Positions 53,899 through 62,965 of a DNA stretch of 64,000 nt are shown here, in pieces (position 1 is the stretch's first letter; the number at the start of each line of letters is the position of its first letter). Source of the DNA: Chitinophaga ginsengisegetis (GTDB lineage Bacteria > Bacteroidota > Bacteroidia > Chitinophagales > Chitinophagaceae); assembly GCF_900168065.1 (NCBI RefSeq), contig NZ_FUZZ01000001.1, forward strand, positions 2,166,623-2,230,622, read 5' to 3'. A model generated the notes under the pieces. The model was given only the letters and a program-made list of their open reading frames with translations. It ran no database searches and was not told the origin of the DNA. The position numbers and the translations under genes were made by a program.

Positions 53899-55815
53899 AT
53901 GATTCAGCAATCAAAACAAAACGCACAAAGCACCCATCCTTCGTTCTTTGTGCTTATTCTGGTTTTCTTTTTCTGGGGATTTCTGGCTGCATCCAACAGT
54001 ATCTTTATCCCGTTTTGCAAATCTCACTTTAACCTCACCCAGCTGGAGTCTCAGCTTATCGACTTCTCTTTTTACAGTGCCTATTTTATAGGTTCGCTGA
54101 TCCTGTACCTGGCTTCCACCGCAAGAAAAGTGGACATCCTCAACAAGATCGGGTACAAGAAGGGTATTATTTACGGGTTGCTGATTTCCGTGCTTGGCTC
54201 GGTAATTATGATTCCATGTGTGAATAAGGAGAAGATTGTTCCTATCAAAGAAACGATTGCTGACATCAGCGGTTTCCAGGTAGAACAACAGTTGCAGACT
54301 TCCGACAGGCAGGTGAAGATCCGCCGTGAGAAAAATCCGGATACCTATTCCCTCCTGATCAGCAGTAATGAATCCGCTGAAAAGTACACCACAAATCCGC
54401 AGTTAATTTCCGCAGTTTCCGGAGGCTTTACAAAAGATGAGGAGCATAAACAGTATGCTGCCACCTTTACGAAAGCTAACCTGGAAAAAATAGTAACTGT
54501 ACTGGATACTGACTATAAACAAACCGTTACGTTTGGATATTTTGCCCTTATCCTCATGGCCTTATTTATAGTGGCCTTAGGATTTTCACTGCAGCAAACC
54601 GCTGCCAATCCATTTGCAATTTTACTGGGAGATCCTGCCAAAGGTACTCACCGCCTGAACCTGGCGGGAGGTGTTAACTCCTTTGGTACTACCATCGGAC
54701 CTATTATCGTGAGCATGTTGCTGTTTGGTAATATTAAAGGTGGCGAAGTAAGTACGGATATCAGCAAAATCAATACTTTATATTTCCTTCTCATCGGACT
54801 GTTCCTCGTTGCTGCTGCTATTTTTGCTTTTGTGAAGATGCCGGAAAGTCAGGATACAGAAGGTTTTGAATCTTCTCCCAAAGCTACCAGGTCGTTACTG
54901 GCTATCACATTTATGTTTGTGTTGATCCTCATGGGGCTGATACTGAAATTTGAGTTGCCGATGTTCATTGCGGGTATTGTGGGTATTATCGGTATCCTCT
55001 TTTATACCAAAATGGCATCTGCCAGCAACAGTGAAGGCTGGGGCGCGATGAAATATCCGCAGCTGATCCTGGGTATGCTGGCTATCTTTATTTATGTGGG
55101 CGTGGAAGTATCCATTGCCAGTAACCTCGGCGCATTGCTGAAGCATCCTGGTTTCCTGACCGTAAAAGGTTTGGCAGAATCAGAACTGGATCCGTATGTA
55201 TCCCTGTTCTGGGGAAGTATGATGATTGGCCGCTGGACCGGCGCCATCAGCGTATTCAACGTATCTAAAACCACCCGTAATATTCTCTGTGTAGTTGTTC
55301 CTTTTGTAGCTTATGGTGTTATTCTCGGCGCCAACAGCATCAAGGGCAATGATATCAGTGTTTTATATCCATATGCTATCTGTATAGTGGTGCAGATCAT
55401 TGGCTTCTTTGCCGGCCAGGACAAACCTGCCAAAACCCTTACCATCTTTGGTTTGCTGGGTGTTGGTTCTGTTCTGATCGGATTATTTACCACCGGTCAG
55501 CTGGCTACGTTTGCATTTATCAGCGGCGGATTATTCTGCTCTGTGATGTGGCCAAGCATTTTCGCATTATCAATCGCAGGTCTGGGCAAGTATACTGGCC
55601 AGGGCTCTGCGTTCCTGGTAATGATGATCCTCGGTGGCTCTCTCATTCCTCCTGTACAGGGCGGTCTGGCAGACATTGCAAGCATTGGTATCCACGCCTC
55701 TTATGTTATTCCGGCGCTGTGCTTTGCTTATCTCGCGTTCTTCGCATTTAGAGTTAAAACCATTTTAAAATCTCAAGGAATTGATTATGAGTCAGCAGTT
55801 AGCGGTGGGCATTGA
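53899..55815 (+). CDS. Enlarged FucP-like MFS transporter, probably for N-acetylglucosamine
   Basis: A 638-residue permease, versus about 420-440 for most of the family. TM1 has [16 protein letters not shown], and [17 protein letters not shown] is the family signature. An extra segment of about 100 residues (109-210), hydrophilic and with a predicted periplasmic location, sits between TM3 and TM4. Two additional hydrophobic segments appear at about 333-372. The last 29 bases overlap the ROK kinase gene, so the two are translationally coupled. Position at the head of a GlcNAc-type operon suggests GlcNAc or a small glycan as substrate. Confidence 0.88.
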   Translation: MIQQSKQNAQSTHPSFFVLILVFFFWGFLAASNSIFIPFCKSHFNLTQLESQLIDFSFYSAYFIGSLILYLASTARKVDILNKIGYKKGIIYGLLISVLGSVIMIPCVNKEKIVPIKETIADISGFQVEQQLQTSDRQVKIRREKNPDTYSLLISSNESAEKYTTNPQLISAVSGGFTKDEEHKQYAATFTKANLEKIVTVLDTDYKQTVTFGYFALILMALFIVALGFSLQQTAANPFAILLGDPAKGTHRLNLAGGVNSFGTTIGPIIVSMLLFGNIKGGEVSTDISKINTLYFLLIGLFLVAAAIFAFVKMPESQDTEGFESSPKATRSLLAITFMFVLILMGLILKFELPMFIAGIVGIIGILFYTKMASASNSEGWGAMKYPQLILGMLAIFIYVGVEVSIASNLGALLKHPGFLTVKGLAESELDPYVSLFWGSMMIGRWTGAISVFNVSKTTRNILCVVVPFVAYGVILGANSIKGNDISVLYPYAICIVVQIIGFFAGQDKPAKTLTIFGLLGVGSVLIGLFTTGQLATFAFISGGLFCSVMWPSIFALSIAGLGKYTGQGSAFLVMMILGGSLIPPVQGGLADIASIGIHASYVIPALCFAYLAFFAFRVKTILKSQGIDYESAVSGGH

Positions 55816-56752
55816 TATCGGGGGTACTAACACCAAATTCGGTATTGTAGATCGCAGGGGTAATATTATTGGTGATGGTCGGATGTTGACCAATCAGCAT
55901 GAAGATGTAAATGGCTTCCTGGACGAATTACATGGACACCTGTCTATCCTCATTAACGAGGCAGGCGGCATTGAAAACATGAAAGGCATTGGTGTAGGCG
56001 CTCCCAACGGGAACTACTATACCGGTAATATAGAATATGCGCCAAACCTGCGCTGGAAAGGCGTAGTGCCACTGGCCAGTTTGCTGGAACAGAAATTCGG
56101 TTTACCAACCGTACTCACCAACGACGCCAACGCGGCAGCTTTGGGTGAACTGATCTACGGCGCTGCCAGGGGTATGAAAGACTTTATCGTAATCACCCTG
56201 GGTACAGGTGTGGGAAGCGGTATTGTGGCCAACGGGCAACTGATTTATGGTCATGATGGTTTTGCCGGCGAACTGGGTCACTGTATTGTGATCCCCGACG
56301 GGAGGCTGCATGCCGGTACCGGAGCGCATGGTTCGCTGGAAGCCTATGCTTCTGCCACCGGCGTTACCAATACTGCCATAGAATTCCTGGCTACCCGCCC
56401 GGATACGCACAGCATCATGCGGGAGCATACCAAAGAAGAGATCAATTCCAAGCTCATCTACGAAGCCGCCATGAAGGGTGATCCCCTGGCGATGGAAGTA
56501 TATGAGTTCACCGGTAAGATACTCGGTGCAGCCCTCGCCAATTTCGTGATGTTCTCCAGCCCGGAAGCCATTGTGCTGTTCGGCGGCTTAACCAAAGCCG
56601 GAGACCTCATCATGAAACCGGTACGGGAGCATATGGAGAAGAACCTGCTTCCTATTTTCCAGAATAAAGTTAAATTGCTGTTCTCTGAACTGAAAGAAAG
56701 CGATGCAGCTATTCTGGGCGCCAGTGCGCTGGCATGGGAAATGAAAGACTAG
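55787..56752 (+). CDS. ROK family sugar kinase
   Basis: A 321-residue ROK kinase that likely phosphorylates GlcNAc or glucose with ATP. The phosphate-binding loop is [15 protein letters not shown], the catalytic region [16 protein letters not shown] and [13 protein letters not shown], and the second ROK motif [20 protein letters not shown]. The family zinc site (His then CxCGxxGC) is broken: His165 is kept but the Cys positions read HAGTGAHGS. It overlaps the transporter gene. The ATG at 55787 is preferred to a TTG six bases earlier. Confidence 0.92.
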   Translation: MSQQLAVGIDIGGTNTKFGIVDRRGNIIGDGRMLTNQHEDVNGFLDELHGHLSILINEAGGIENMKGIGVGAPNGNYYTGNIEYAPNLRWKGVVPLASLLEQKFGLPTVLTNDANAAALGELIYGAARGMKDFIVITLGTGVGSGIVANGQLIYGHDGFAGELGHCIVIPDGRLHAGTGAHGSLEAYASATGVTNTAIEFLATRPDTHSIMREHTKEEINSKLIYEAAMKGDPLAMEVYEFTGKILGAALANFVMFSSPEAIVLFGGLTKAGDLIMKPVREHMEKNLLPIFQNKVKLLFSELKESDAAILGASALAWEMKD

Positions 56753-56788
56753 CTTTCAGCGGAAGCAGAAAAGTATAAAATGCTTTAT

Positions 56789-57844
56789 ATGAGTAATAGA
56801 AGATCATTCCTGAAAACAGCGGCCCTCAGCGCCGCTGTTTTCTCTTTGGATGGAGTAACGGGAACGCCTGCACGTTCGCAGGGGAAACGCGGCCCCGTAA
56901 AAGGAAAGCCGATTGTAGTATCTACCTGGGACTTTGGCCGTGCGGCCAATGCTGCTGCCTGGGAGGTGCTGAAAAAAGGCGGCCGCGCGCTCGACGCTGT
57001 GGAAGCCGGCGTAAAGATACCGGAAGCAGATCCCAACAACCACACCGTTGGTTTCTCCGGTTACCCCGACCGTGATGGCCGTGTTACACTCGACGCCTGC
57101 ATCATGGATGAACATGGCAACTGCGGCTCCGTAGGTGCGCTGGAACACGTGACCCATGCTATTTCAGTAGCCCGCCTGGTGATGGAAAAAACGCCGCATG
57201 TAATGCTGGTAGGCGATGGCGCATTGCAGTTTGCACTGGCCAATGGCTTCCAGAAAGAAAACCTGCTGACGCCGGAATCAGAAAAAGCATGGAAAGAGTG
57301 GCTGAAAACATCAGAATATAAGCCCATCATCAACATAGAAAACAAATCGTATACACCCTCCAACGGCGCCACTGCGTTTAATCCGCTGATGCTGCCGGGG
57401 AATGTATACAACCACGATACAATAGGCATGGTAGCAATGGACGCCGACGGCAACCTGTCGGGCGCCTGCACTACCAGCGGCATGGCCTTTAAGCTGCATG
57501 GCCGCCTGGGCGATTCTCCCATCATCGGCGCAGGATTATATGTAGACAATGAAGTGGGCGCTGCTACCAGCACCGGTGTTGGAGAAGAAGTGATCAAAAT
57601 AGTAGGCAGCCACCTGGTGGTGGAACTGATGCGTCAGGGTTATCCACCGGAAAAGGCATGTAAAGAAGCGGTAGACCGTATTGTGAAAAGAAGTCCTTCC
57701 AAAGCAAAAGAAATCCAGGTTGGTTTCCTGGCCCTCAATAAAAAAGGAGAACATGGCGCTTACTGCCTCCAGAAAGGCTTTAGCTATGCTGTGTGCACCA
57801 GTGATACCAGCAATATTTTAATTGACGGGAAACATCATTTTTAG
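56789..57844 (+). CDS. N4-(beta-N-acetylglucosaminyl)-L-asparaginase (glycosylasparaginase)
   Basis: A 351-residue exported Ntn-hydrolase that cleaves the GlcNAc-Asn bond left after glycoprotein breakdown. A twin-arginine-like signal NRRSFLKTAALSA starts the protein. The autocleavage site is HDT with nucleophile Thr211 in NHDTIGMVAMD. The active-site stretch SGACTTSGMAFKLHGRLGD and GLYVDNEVGAATSTGVGE are typical of the family. The start 56789 (MSNRRS) gives a standard Tat signal; an ATG three codons upstream is possible. Confidence 0.93.
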   Translation: MSNRRSFLKTAALSAAVFSLDGVTGTPARSQGKRGPVKGKPIVVSTWDFGRAANAAAWEVLKKGGRALDAVEAGVKIPEADPNNHTVGFSGYPDRDGRVTLDACIMDEHGNCGSVGALEHVTHAISVARLVMEKTPHVMLVGDGALQFALANGFQKENLLTPESEKAWKEWLKTSEYKPIINIENKSYTPSNGATAFNPLMLPGNVYNHDTIGMVAMDADGNLSGACTTSGMAFKLHGRLGDSPIIGAGLYVDNEVGAATSTGVGEEVIKIVGSHLVVELMRQGYPPEKACKEAVDRIVKRSPSKAKEIQVGFLALNKKGEHGAYCLQKGFSYAVCTSDTSNILIDGKHHF

Positions 57845-57908
57845 CAGGCAGGGATCAGCCGTTATCACTGATCCCTGTACTGGTACCTCATTTCAAAAGC
57901 TGTTTTTT

Positions 57909-58664
57909 ATGCCTTTCACCCTCGAAATATGCGCAGGATCAGTAGCATCCTGCATTGCTGCGGAAGAAGGTGGCGCAAACCGGATAGAACTCTGTGACAA
58001 CCTGCTGGAAGGCGGCACTACGCCCAGCTATGGCACCATTGCGCTGGCCAGGGAAAAAGTAAAAATAGACCTCTACCCTATTATCCGCCCGCGCGGCGGC
58101 GATTTCCTTTACTCCGACCTGGAGTTTGAAGTGATGAAACGCGATATTGAGCAAAGCAAACTACTGGGCTGCAACGGTGTGGTAATTGGTATCCTCCTGC
58201 CTGATGGCCGGGTGGATAAACAAAGATGCAAAATACTCGTTGACCTGGCGTGGCCAATGGGCGTTACTTTTCACCGCGCCTTTGACATGACAGACAACCC
58301 GTTTGAAGCCCTGGAAGATATTATTTCCATTGGTTGCGAACGGATCCTTACTTCCGGCGCACACAATACCGCCCTGGAAGGCGCTTCCCTGCTGAAAGAG
58401 CTGGTAGAAAGAGCTAACGACCGCATCGCCATTATGGCCGGTTCCGGCGTTCGTGCCAACAATATTGCACAATTAATTACCGCTACCGGTATTACGGAAT
58501 ATCATACTTCCGCAAAAGGCTATGAAGAAAGCGGGATGACTTATCGCAATCCCAATGTGAGTATGGGTGGCATTCCCGGCGTTCCTGAATATGGCATCTC
58601 CGCCACACAGAAAAAAGAAGTAACATTAATCCGTGAAATAGGCGAGAAAACATTACTATCTTAG
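57909..58664 (+). CDS. cutC: CutC family TIM-barrel protein
   Basis: A 251-residue CutC-family protein. The N-terminal LEICAGSVASCIAAEEGGAN, ELCDNLLEGGTTPSYG, IIRPRGGDFLYSD and ILTSGAHNTALEGA are the family signatures. Names imply copper homeostasis, but the copper role is weakly supported, and in Bacteroidota the gene often sits in sugar loci. Here it lies between glycosylasparaginase and a phosphodiesterase. The start at 57909 (MPFTLEICAGS) is chosen; the longer frame adds 29 residues without similarity. Confidence 0.9.
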   Translation: MPFTLEICAGSVASCIAAEEGGANRIELCDNLLEGGTTPSYGTIALAREKVKIDLYPIIRPRGGDFLYSDLEFEVMKRDIEQSKLLGCNGVVIGILLPDGRVDKQRCKILVDLAWPMGVTFHRAFDMTDNPFEALEDIISIGCERILTSGAHNTALEGASLLKELVERANDRIAIMAGSGVRANNIAQLITATGITEYHTSAKGYEESGMTYRNPNVSMGGIPGVPEYGISATQKKEVTLIREIGEKTLLS

Positions 58665-58749
58665 CCCACGATGTTTAGCTAAAGATTTATTGAAAACCCA
58701 GTATTAATTTTACGGGCTAACGCATGTTAGCTTAAAAGTGAACAACGAA

Positions 58750-59634
58750 ATGAAAAAACTGATCATTGTAACAGGTTTGTTGCTTGGCGGATTCTTCGCG
58801 CAGGCACAGATCAAAGGGGTAAAGCACGTTATCCTGATAGGCATGGATGGCTTCGGCGCTTACTGTTTTCCGAAAGTGAACAACCCCAATATGAAACAAA
58901 TGATGCAGGATGGTGCGTGGACTTTACAGGCCCGCAGTGTATTGCCTTCCTCCAGTGCGGTTAACTGGGCCTCCATGGTAATGGGCGCCGGTCCTGAAGT
59001 ACACGGTTATACAGAATGGGACAGCCGGAAACCTGAACTGCCTTCCCGCGAGCTGGATCAGTATGGCATGTTTCCTTCTATATACACCATTTTACGTGAA
59101 CAGAAACCAAAGGCAGAGATAGGCGTTATTTATAGCTGGGATGGTATCGGTTATTTGTTTCCCAAAGCAGCGGTAAACAAAGATCTTGGTACACACGACA
59201 ACGACAGCCTGGCTACTGCGGCATCTGTAGCCTATATCAAAGAAAAGAAACCGGATTTCCTGTTCATCCATTTTGATGAACCCGATGGAACCGGGCATAA
59301 TATTGGTCATAATATACAGCCTTACTTCGACCAGGTAGCAAAGAATGATGTGTTGCTGGGAAAAATTCTGCAGGCAGTGAAAGATGCAGGGATGTGGGAT
59401 AATACGATTATCCTGCTGACAGCTGATCATGGCGGTATCAAGAAAGGACATGGCGGCAAAACGATGGAAGAAATGCAGATTCCCTGGATCATCCGTGGCC
59501 CTGGTGTGGCAAAAAACAAAGAGATTAAAAGCAGCGTAGTTACCTACGATACTGCTGCAACTCTTGCCTGGATCTTTGGGTTGAAAACACCGCAGGTGTG
59601 GACCGGAAGGCCAGTGACGGAAGCGTTCAAATGA
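58750..59634 (+). CDS. Secreted alkaline-phosphatase-superfamily phosphodiesterase (NPP-like)
   Basis: A 294-residue exported metal-dependent hydrolase with a signal peptide (residues 1-20, ending FFAQAQ). The first metal site is ILIGMDGFGAYCF. SSSAVNWASMVMGAGPEVHGY carries the Ser/Thr nucleophile region, HFDEPDGTGHNIGH the second metal site, and TADHGGIKKGHGG the third. These match type I phosphodiesterase/nucleotide pyrophosphatase-like enzymes. It could act on phosphodiesters of glycans or on sugar nucleotides, but the substrate is unknown. It lies 7 bp from the next gene. ATG 58750 is preferred over an upstream GTG. Confidence 0.87.
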   Translation: MKKLIIVTGLLLGGFFAQAQIKGVKHVILIGMDGFGAYCFPKVNNPNMKQMMQDGAWTLQARSVLPSSSAVNWASMVMGAGPEVHGYTEWDSRKPELPSRELDQYGMFPSIYTILREQKPKAEIGVIYSWDGIGYLFPKAAVNKDLGTHDNDSLATAASVAYIKEKKPDFLFIHFDEPDGTGHNIGHNIQPYFDQVAKNDVLLGKILQAVKDAGMWDNTIILLTADHGGIKKGHGGKTMEEMQIPWIIRGPGVAKNKEIKSSVVTYDTAATLAWIFGLKTPQVWTGRPVTEAFK

Positions 59635-59641
59635 TATTGAT

Positions 59642-60409
59642 ATGAAAAAAATGCTGCTTTTTACGGTGGTATGTTTTGCAGGTAGTGTCCTTTTTGCGCA
59701 AACGCAAAAAGTAAAGGTGCTCACCTACAACATTCATCACGGGGAAAACATGAAACAGGTACTGGATCTTCAGGGAATCGCCAATGTAATACTGGCCACC
59801 AATCCCGACCTGGTGGCACTGCAGGAAGTAGACAGCGCCACCGGCCGCACCAGTCAAAGTGATCAGCTGAAAGAACTGGCCTCCATCACCGGCATGTACA
59901 CGTATTTTGCCAAATCAATGGATTTTGACGGCGGCGGTTATGGCACCGGCATCCTTTCCCGTTTTCCCATCAGCAACAATACTACCCTGATGTTACCTTC
60001 TGCAAAAGGCAATGAACCCAGGGCTGCCGGCATTGTTACCGTTCGGCTCCCCGGAGACAGCTCCCTGCAGTTTGTAACCACTCACCTGGATGCAGGCAAA
60101 AAGGCTACCGACCGCATTGCACAGGCCAACGCACTGGCAGACTATTTCAAGGCAACGGCCACTCCTGTGATTATTGCGGGCGACTTCAACGCCCCGCCTG
60201 CTTCAAAGGAAATCAATGTGCTCAAACAGGTATTTGCGGACGCCACCAGCCAGATGGGACCAACCTTTCCTGCTGATTCACCAACAATAAAATTGGACTA
60301 TATCATGCTTGCTCCCAAACACCGGTGGACGATCACCGGCGCCCGTATCATTGAAGAAACAGTAGCGTCCGATCATCGCCCGGTGTTGTGTGAACTTGAA
60401 ATGAAATAA
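59642..60409 (+). CDS. Secreted endonuclease/exonuclease/phosphatase family protein
   Basis: A 255-residue EEP-superfamily hydrolase with a signal peptide (residues 1-19, ending VLFAQ). Catalytic motifs are LTYNIHHGE, DLVALQEVDSATGRTSQ, VTTHLDAGKKATDR, IIAGDFNAPPAS, LDYIML and ASDHRPVLCELE, all metal/His/Asp positions of the family. Members cleave nucleic acids, inositol phosphates or sphingomyelin, and the target here is unknown. It lies 7 bp after the phosphodiesterase gene and 20 bp before the GH20 gene, so it belongs to the same operon. Confidence 0.9.
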   Translation: MKKMLLFTVVCFAGSVLFAQTQKVKVLTYNIHHGENMKQVLDLQGIANVILATNPDLVALQEVDSATGRTSQSDQLKELASITGMYTYFAKSMDFDGGGYGTGILSRFPISNNTTLMLPSAKGNEPRAAGIVTVRLPGDSSLQFVTTHLDAGKKATDRIAQANALADYFKATATPVIIAGDFNAPPASKEINVLKQVFADATSQMGPTFPADSPTIKLDYIMLAPKHRWTITGARIIEETVASDHRPVLCELEMK

Positions 60410-60429
60410 GAGAAAAAACAATCCATTAT

Positions 60430-62724
60430 ATGACAATGAAAAGAGTAATTCACCTGTGCTTACTGATGGCAGCAGCAGGACTGTGGAGTTGTACCACTCA
60501 GCAGCCCGTTGCCCCCAAAGGCAGTGTGAGCATCATTCCTATGCCTGCCAGTGTCAGCGAAACAGCTGATTCTTTTTTACTGGACAAGCAAACGGTGATT
60601 GTTGCCAATAATGAAAGCGACAAAAAAACAGCCGCTTTATTTAATGCCTGGCTCAAAGAATTAACCGGGTATGAACTGGCGGTAAAAGAACAGGGAGATA
60701 AGAATGCCATCCTGTTACAAACCGGCAATGACACTACTAACGCAGAAGGATATACGCTTACTGCAGATCACAACCACATTACCATCAAAGGCAACAGCGG
60801 CGCCGGTACCTTTTATGGCGTACAGACGCTGATCCAGTTACTGCCGGTAGAAAAAGCGCGCGCCATGTTTATACCTGGTGTTAATATTACTGATGCGCCA
60901 CGTTTCGCTTACCGCGGGCTGCACCTGGATGTGGGCCGCCATTTTTTTTCTGTTGATTTTATAAAGAAATACATCGACCTGATGGCGATGCACAAGATGA
61001 ATACGTTTCACTGGCACCTGACAGAGGACCAGGGCTGGCGTATTGAAATCAAAAAATACCCGCGCCTGCAGGAAGTGGCTTCCAAAAGAAAAGAAACAAT
61101 GGCCGGCCGTTATGCCGACAATAAATACGATGGCAAACCTTATGGCGGCTTTTATACACAGGAGCAGGTGAAAGAAGTAGTGCAGTATGCTGCTGATCAC
61201 TTCATCACGGTGATTCCTGAAATTGAAATGCCGGGGCATTCACTTGCAGCGCTTACCGCGTATCCCAACCTGGGCTGCACCGGTGGCCCGTATGAAGTAG
61301 GCACCCGCTGGGGCGTATACGATGATGTATACTGCGCCGGCAACGACAGCGTTTATCTTTTCTTACAGGACGTGCTGGATGAAGTGATGGCGTTGTTCCC
61401 GAGCAAGTATATCCACATCGGCGGAGACGAATCTCCCAAAGTACGCTGGGAAAAATGTCCTAAATGCCAGGCGCGTATGAAGCAGGAAGGTTTGAAAGAT
61501 GAACATGCGTTGCAGAGCTATTTCATTCAGCGGATGGAGAAATACCTGAACAGCAAAGGACGGCAGATCATTGGCTGGGATGAGATCCTGGAAGGCGGCC
61601 TGGCTCCCAATGCTACCGTAATGAGCTGGAGAGGCATTGAAGGCGGTATTGCAGCAGCCAAACAAAAGCATGATGTGATAATGACGCCGGGCGAATTCTG
61701 CTACTTTGACCACTACCAGTCCAAAGGCTCGAATGAACCACTGGCTATAGGCGGATTCCTGCCGGTGAGCCAGGTGTATTCCTACGAGCCCATTCCGGCG
61801 GAACTGAGCAGCGATGAAGCTAAATACATCAAAGGTGCGCAGGCCAACGTATGGACAGAATACATCAACAATACCAATTACCTGGAATACATGGTATACC
61901 CGCGTGCAGCCGCATTATCAGAAGTACTGTGGTCGCCAAAGGATAAACGTAACTACGACAGCTTTGTAGACCATTTGAAAGTACATGTAAAAAGGCTGGA
62001 CCTGAAGAAGGTAAATTATGCCAAACATGTTTTTGAAGTTACCGGCAAAGTAACCGATAATGGCAAAGGCGGCGTGGCTGTAGTACTGAATTCAAAACTG
62101 GATGGCGGTAAAATATTTTTCACTACCGATAGTACTGCTCCTACCCCTCAGGCGACTCCTTATACAGCGCCTGTACAAATTACCCGCAGCGGAACGCTCC
62201 GTGCGCAGGTATTCCTGGATGGCAAACCTTTTGGCAACGAGTACGATCAAACGTTCCTGTTTCACAAAGGACTGGCTAAAAAGGTAAGCATGGCTTCTGC
62301 AGCGGATGCAGCTCACCGCCCTGCCAGCGACTTTACCCTGGTAAATGGCGTGGAAGGCAATGCTGCTTACAACGATAACGAATGGTTTGGCTTTAAAGGA
62401 ACGGATATGGAAGCAATAGTGGAACTGGACAGTGTACAGGATATTCACCTGGTAGGCATTAATACGATTAATGTGAAGGGCGACTGGATCTACCCACCGA
62501 AGCAGGTAGTGTTCTCCGTATCTGACGATGGTAAAAGCTATAAGGAAGTGTACAAACAGAACACTTTTGCACAGCAGGGCATCAATAAGGTAAGAGGCCA
62601 TTTGCAGGCTGTTCGCGGCCGTTTTGTAAAAGTGCAGATGCAGAACTTTGGTAAGATCCCTGCCGGTGCAGCAGGAGCAGGCAATGGCGCATGGTTGTTT
62701 GCAGATGAGTTTATCATAAACTAA
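60430..62724 (+). CDS. Beta-N-acetylhexosaminidase, GH20, with C-terminal modules
   Basis: A 764-residue lipoprotein glycosidase. The lipobox is in GLWSCTTQ (Cys about 21). The GH20b domain (about 30-155) is followed by the catalytic barrel (about 160-500). FAYRGLHLDVGRHFF and TFHWHLTEDQGWRIEIKKYP lead to the catalytic pair Asp333-Glu334 in HIGGDESPKVRW. A chitobiase/hexosaminidase C-terminal-like module lies at about 555-615 and an F5/8C-like domain at about 625-764. It releases terminal GlcNAc/GalNAc from glycans at the cell surface. It is the last gene before a terminator. Confidence 0.95.
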   Translation: MTMKRVIHLCLLMAAAGLWSCTTQQPVAPKGSVSIIPMPASVSETADSFLLDKQTVIVANNESDKKTAALFNAWLKELTGYELAVKEQGDKNAILLQTGNDTTNAEGYTLTADHNHITIKGNSGAGTFYGVQTLIQLLPVEKARAMFIPGVNITDAPRFAYRGLHLDVGRHFFSVDFIKKYIDLMAMHKMNTFHWHLTEDQGWRIEIKKYPRLQEVASKRKETMAGRYADNKYDGKPYGGFYTQEQVKEVVQYAADHFITVIPEIEMPGHSLAALTAYPNLGCTGGPYEVGTRWGVYDDVYCAGNDSVYLFLQDVLDEVMALFPSKYIHIGGDESPKVRWEKCPKCQARMKQEGLKDEHALQSYFIQRMEKYLNSKGRQIIGWDEILEGGLAPNATVMSWRGIEGGIAAAKQKHDVIMTPGEFCYFDHYQSKGSNEPLAIGGFLPVSQVYSYEPIPAELSSDEAKYIKGAQANVWTEYINNTNYLEYMVYPRAAALSEVLWSPKDKRNYDSFVDHLKVHVKRLDLKKVNYAKHVFEVTGKVTDNGKGGVAVVLNSKLDGGKIFFTTDSTAPTPQATPYTAPVQITRSGTLRAQVFLDGKPFGNEYDQTFLFHKGLAKKVSMASAADAAHRPASDFTLVNGVEGNAAYNDNEWFGFKGTDMEAIVELDSVQDIHLVGINTINVKGDWIYPPKQVVFSVSDDGKSYKEVYKQNTFAQQGINKVRGHLQAVRGRFVKVQMQNFGKIPAGAAGAGNGAWLFADEFIIN

Positions 62725-62729
62725 AAATC

Positions 62730-62768
62730 GAAAACCGTCCCGGCAAATGCGGAACGGTTTTCATTTTA
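62730..62768 (+). terminator. Terminator after the GH20 gene
   Basis: The stem GAAAACCGT...ACGGTTTTC (62730-62740 with 62751-62762, one bulge) is followed by T-rich sequence. It separates the GH20 operon from the NagB-type gene. Confidence 0.7.
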
Positions 62769-62953
62769 TGACTCCTACACCAAAATATATGATACGGCCT
62801 TCAACCGCTGTGTGCTAAACATATTAACGAGATCAAATATTAAATGGTTTATAACAAGCTAAAGAAATATAATTTAAATATTGCTAAATAATAATGCGCA
62901 TTAGCAGTAAATTCTTTAATTTTCCGGCTCGTTTTTAAACCGCATCTAATCAA

Positions 62954-62961
62954 AAACGTTT
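62954..62961. promoter_or_regulatory. AAACGTTT palindrome directly before the NagB-type gene
   Basis: An 8-bp perfect dyad 4 bp before the start codon. It shares its core with the TAAAACGTTTTA palindrome at 53787-53798. It could be a shared operator; short dyads also occur by chance. Confidence 0.3.
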
Positions 62962-62965
62962 ACAA

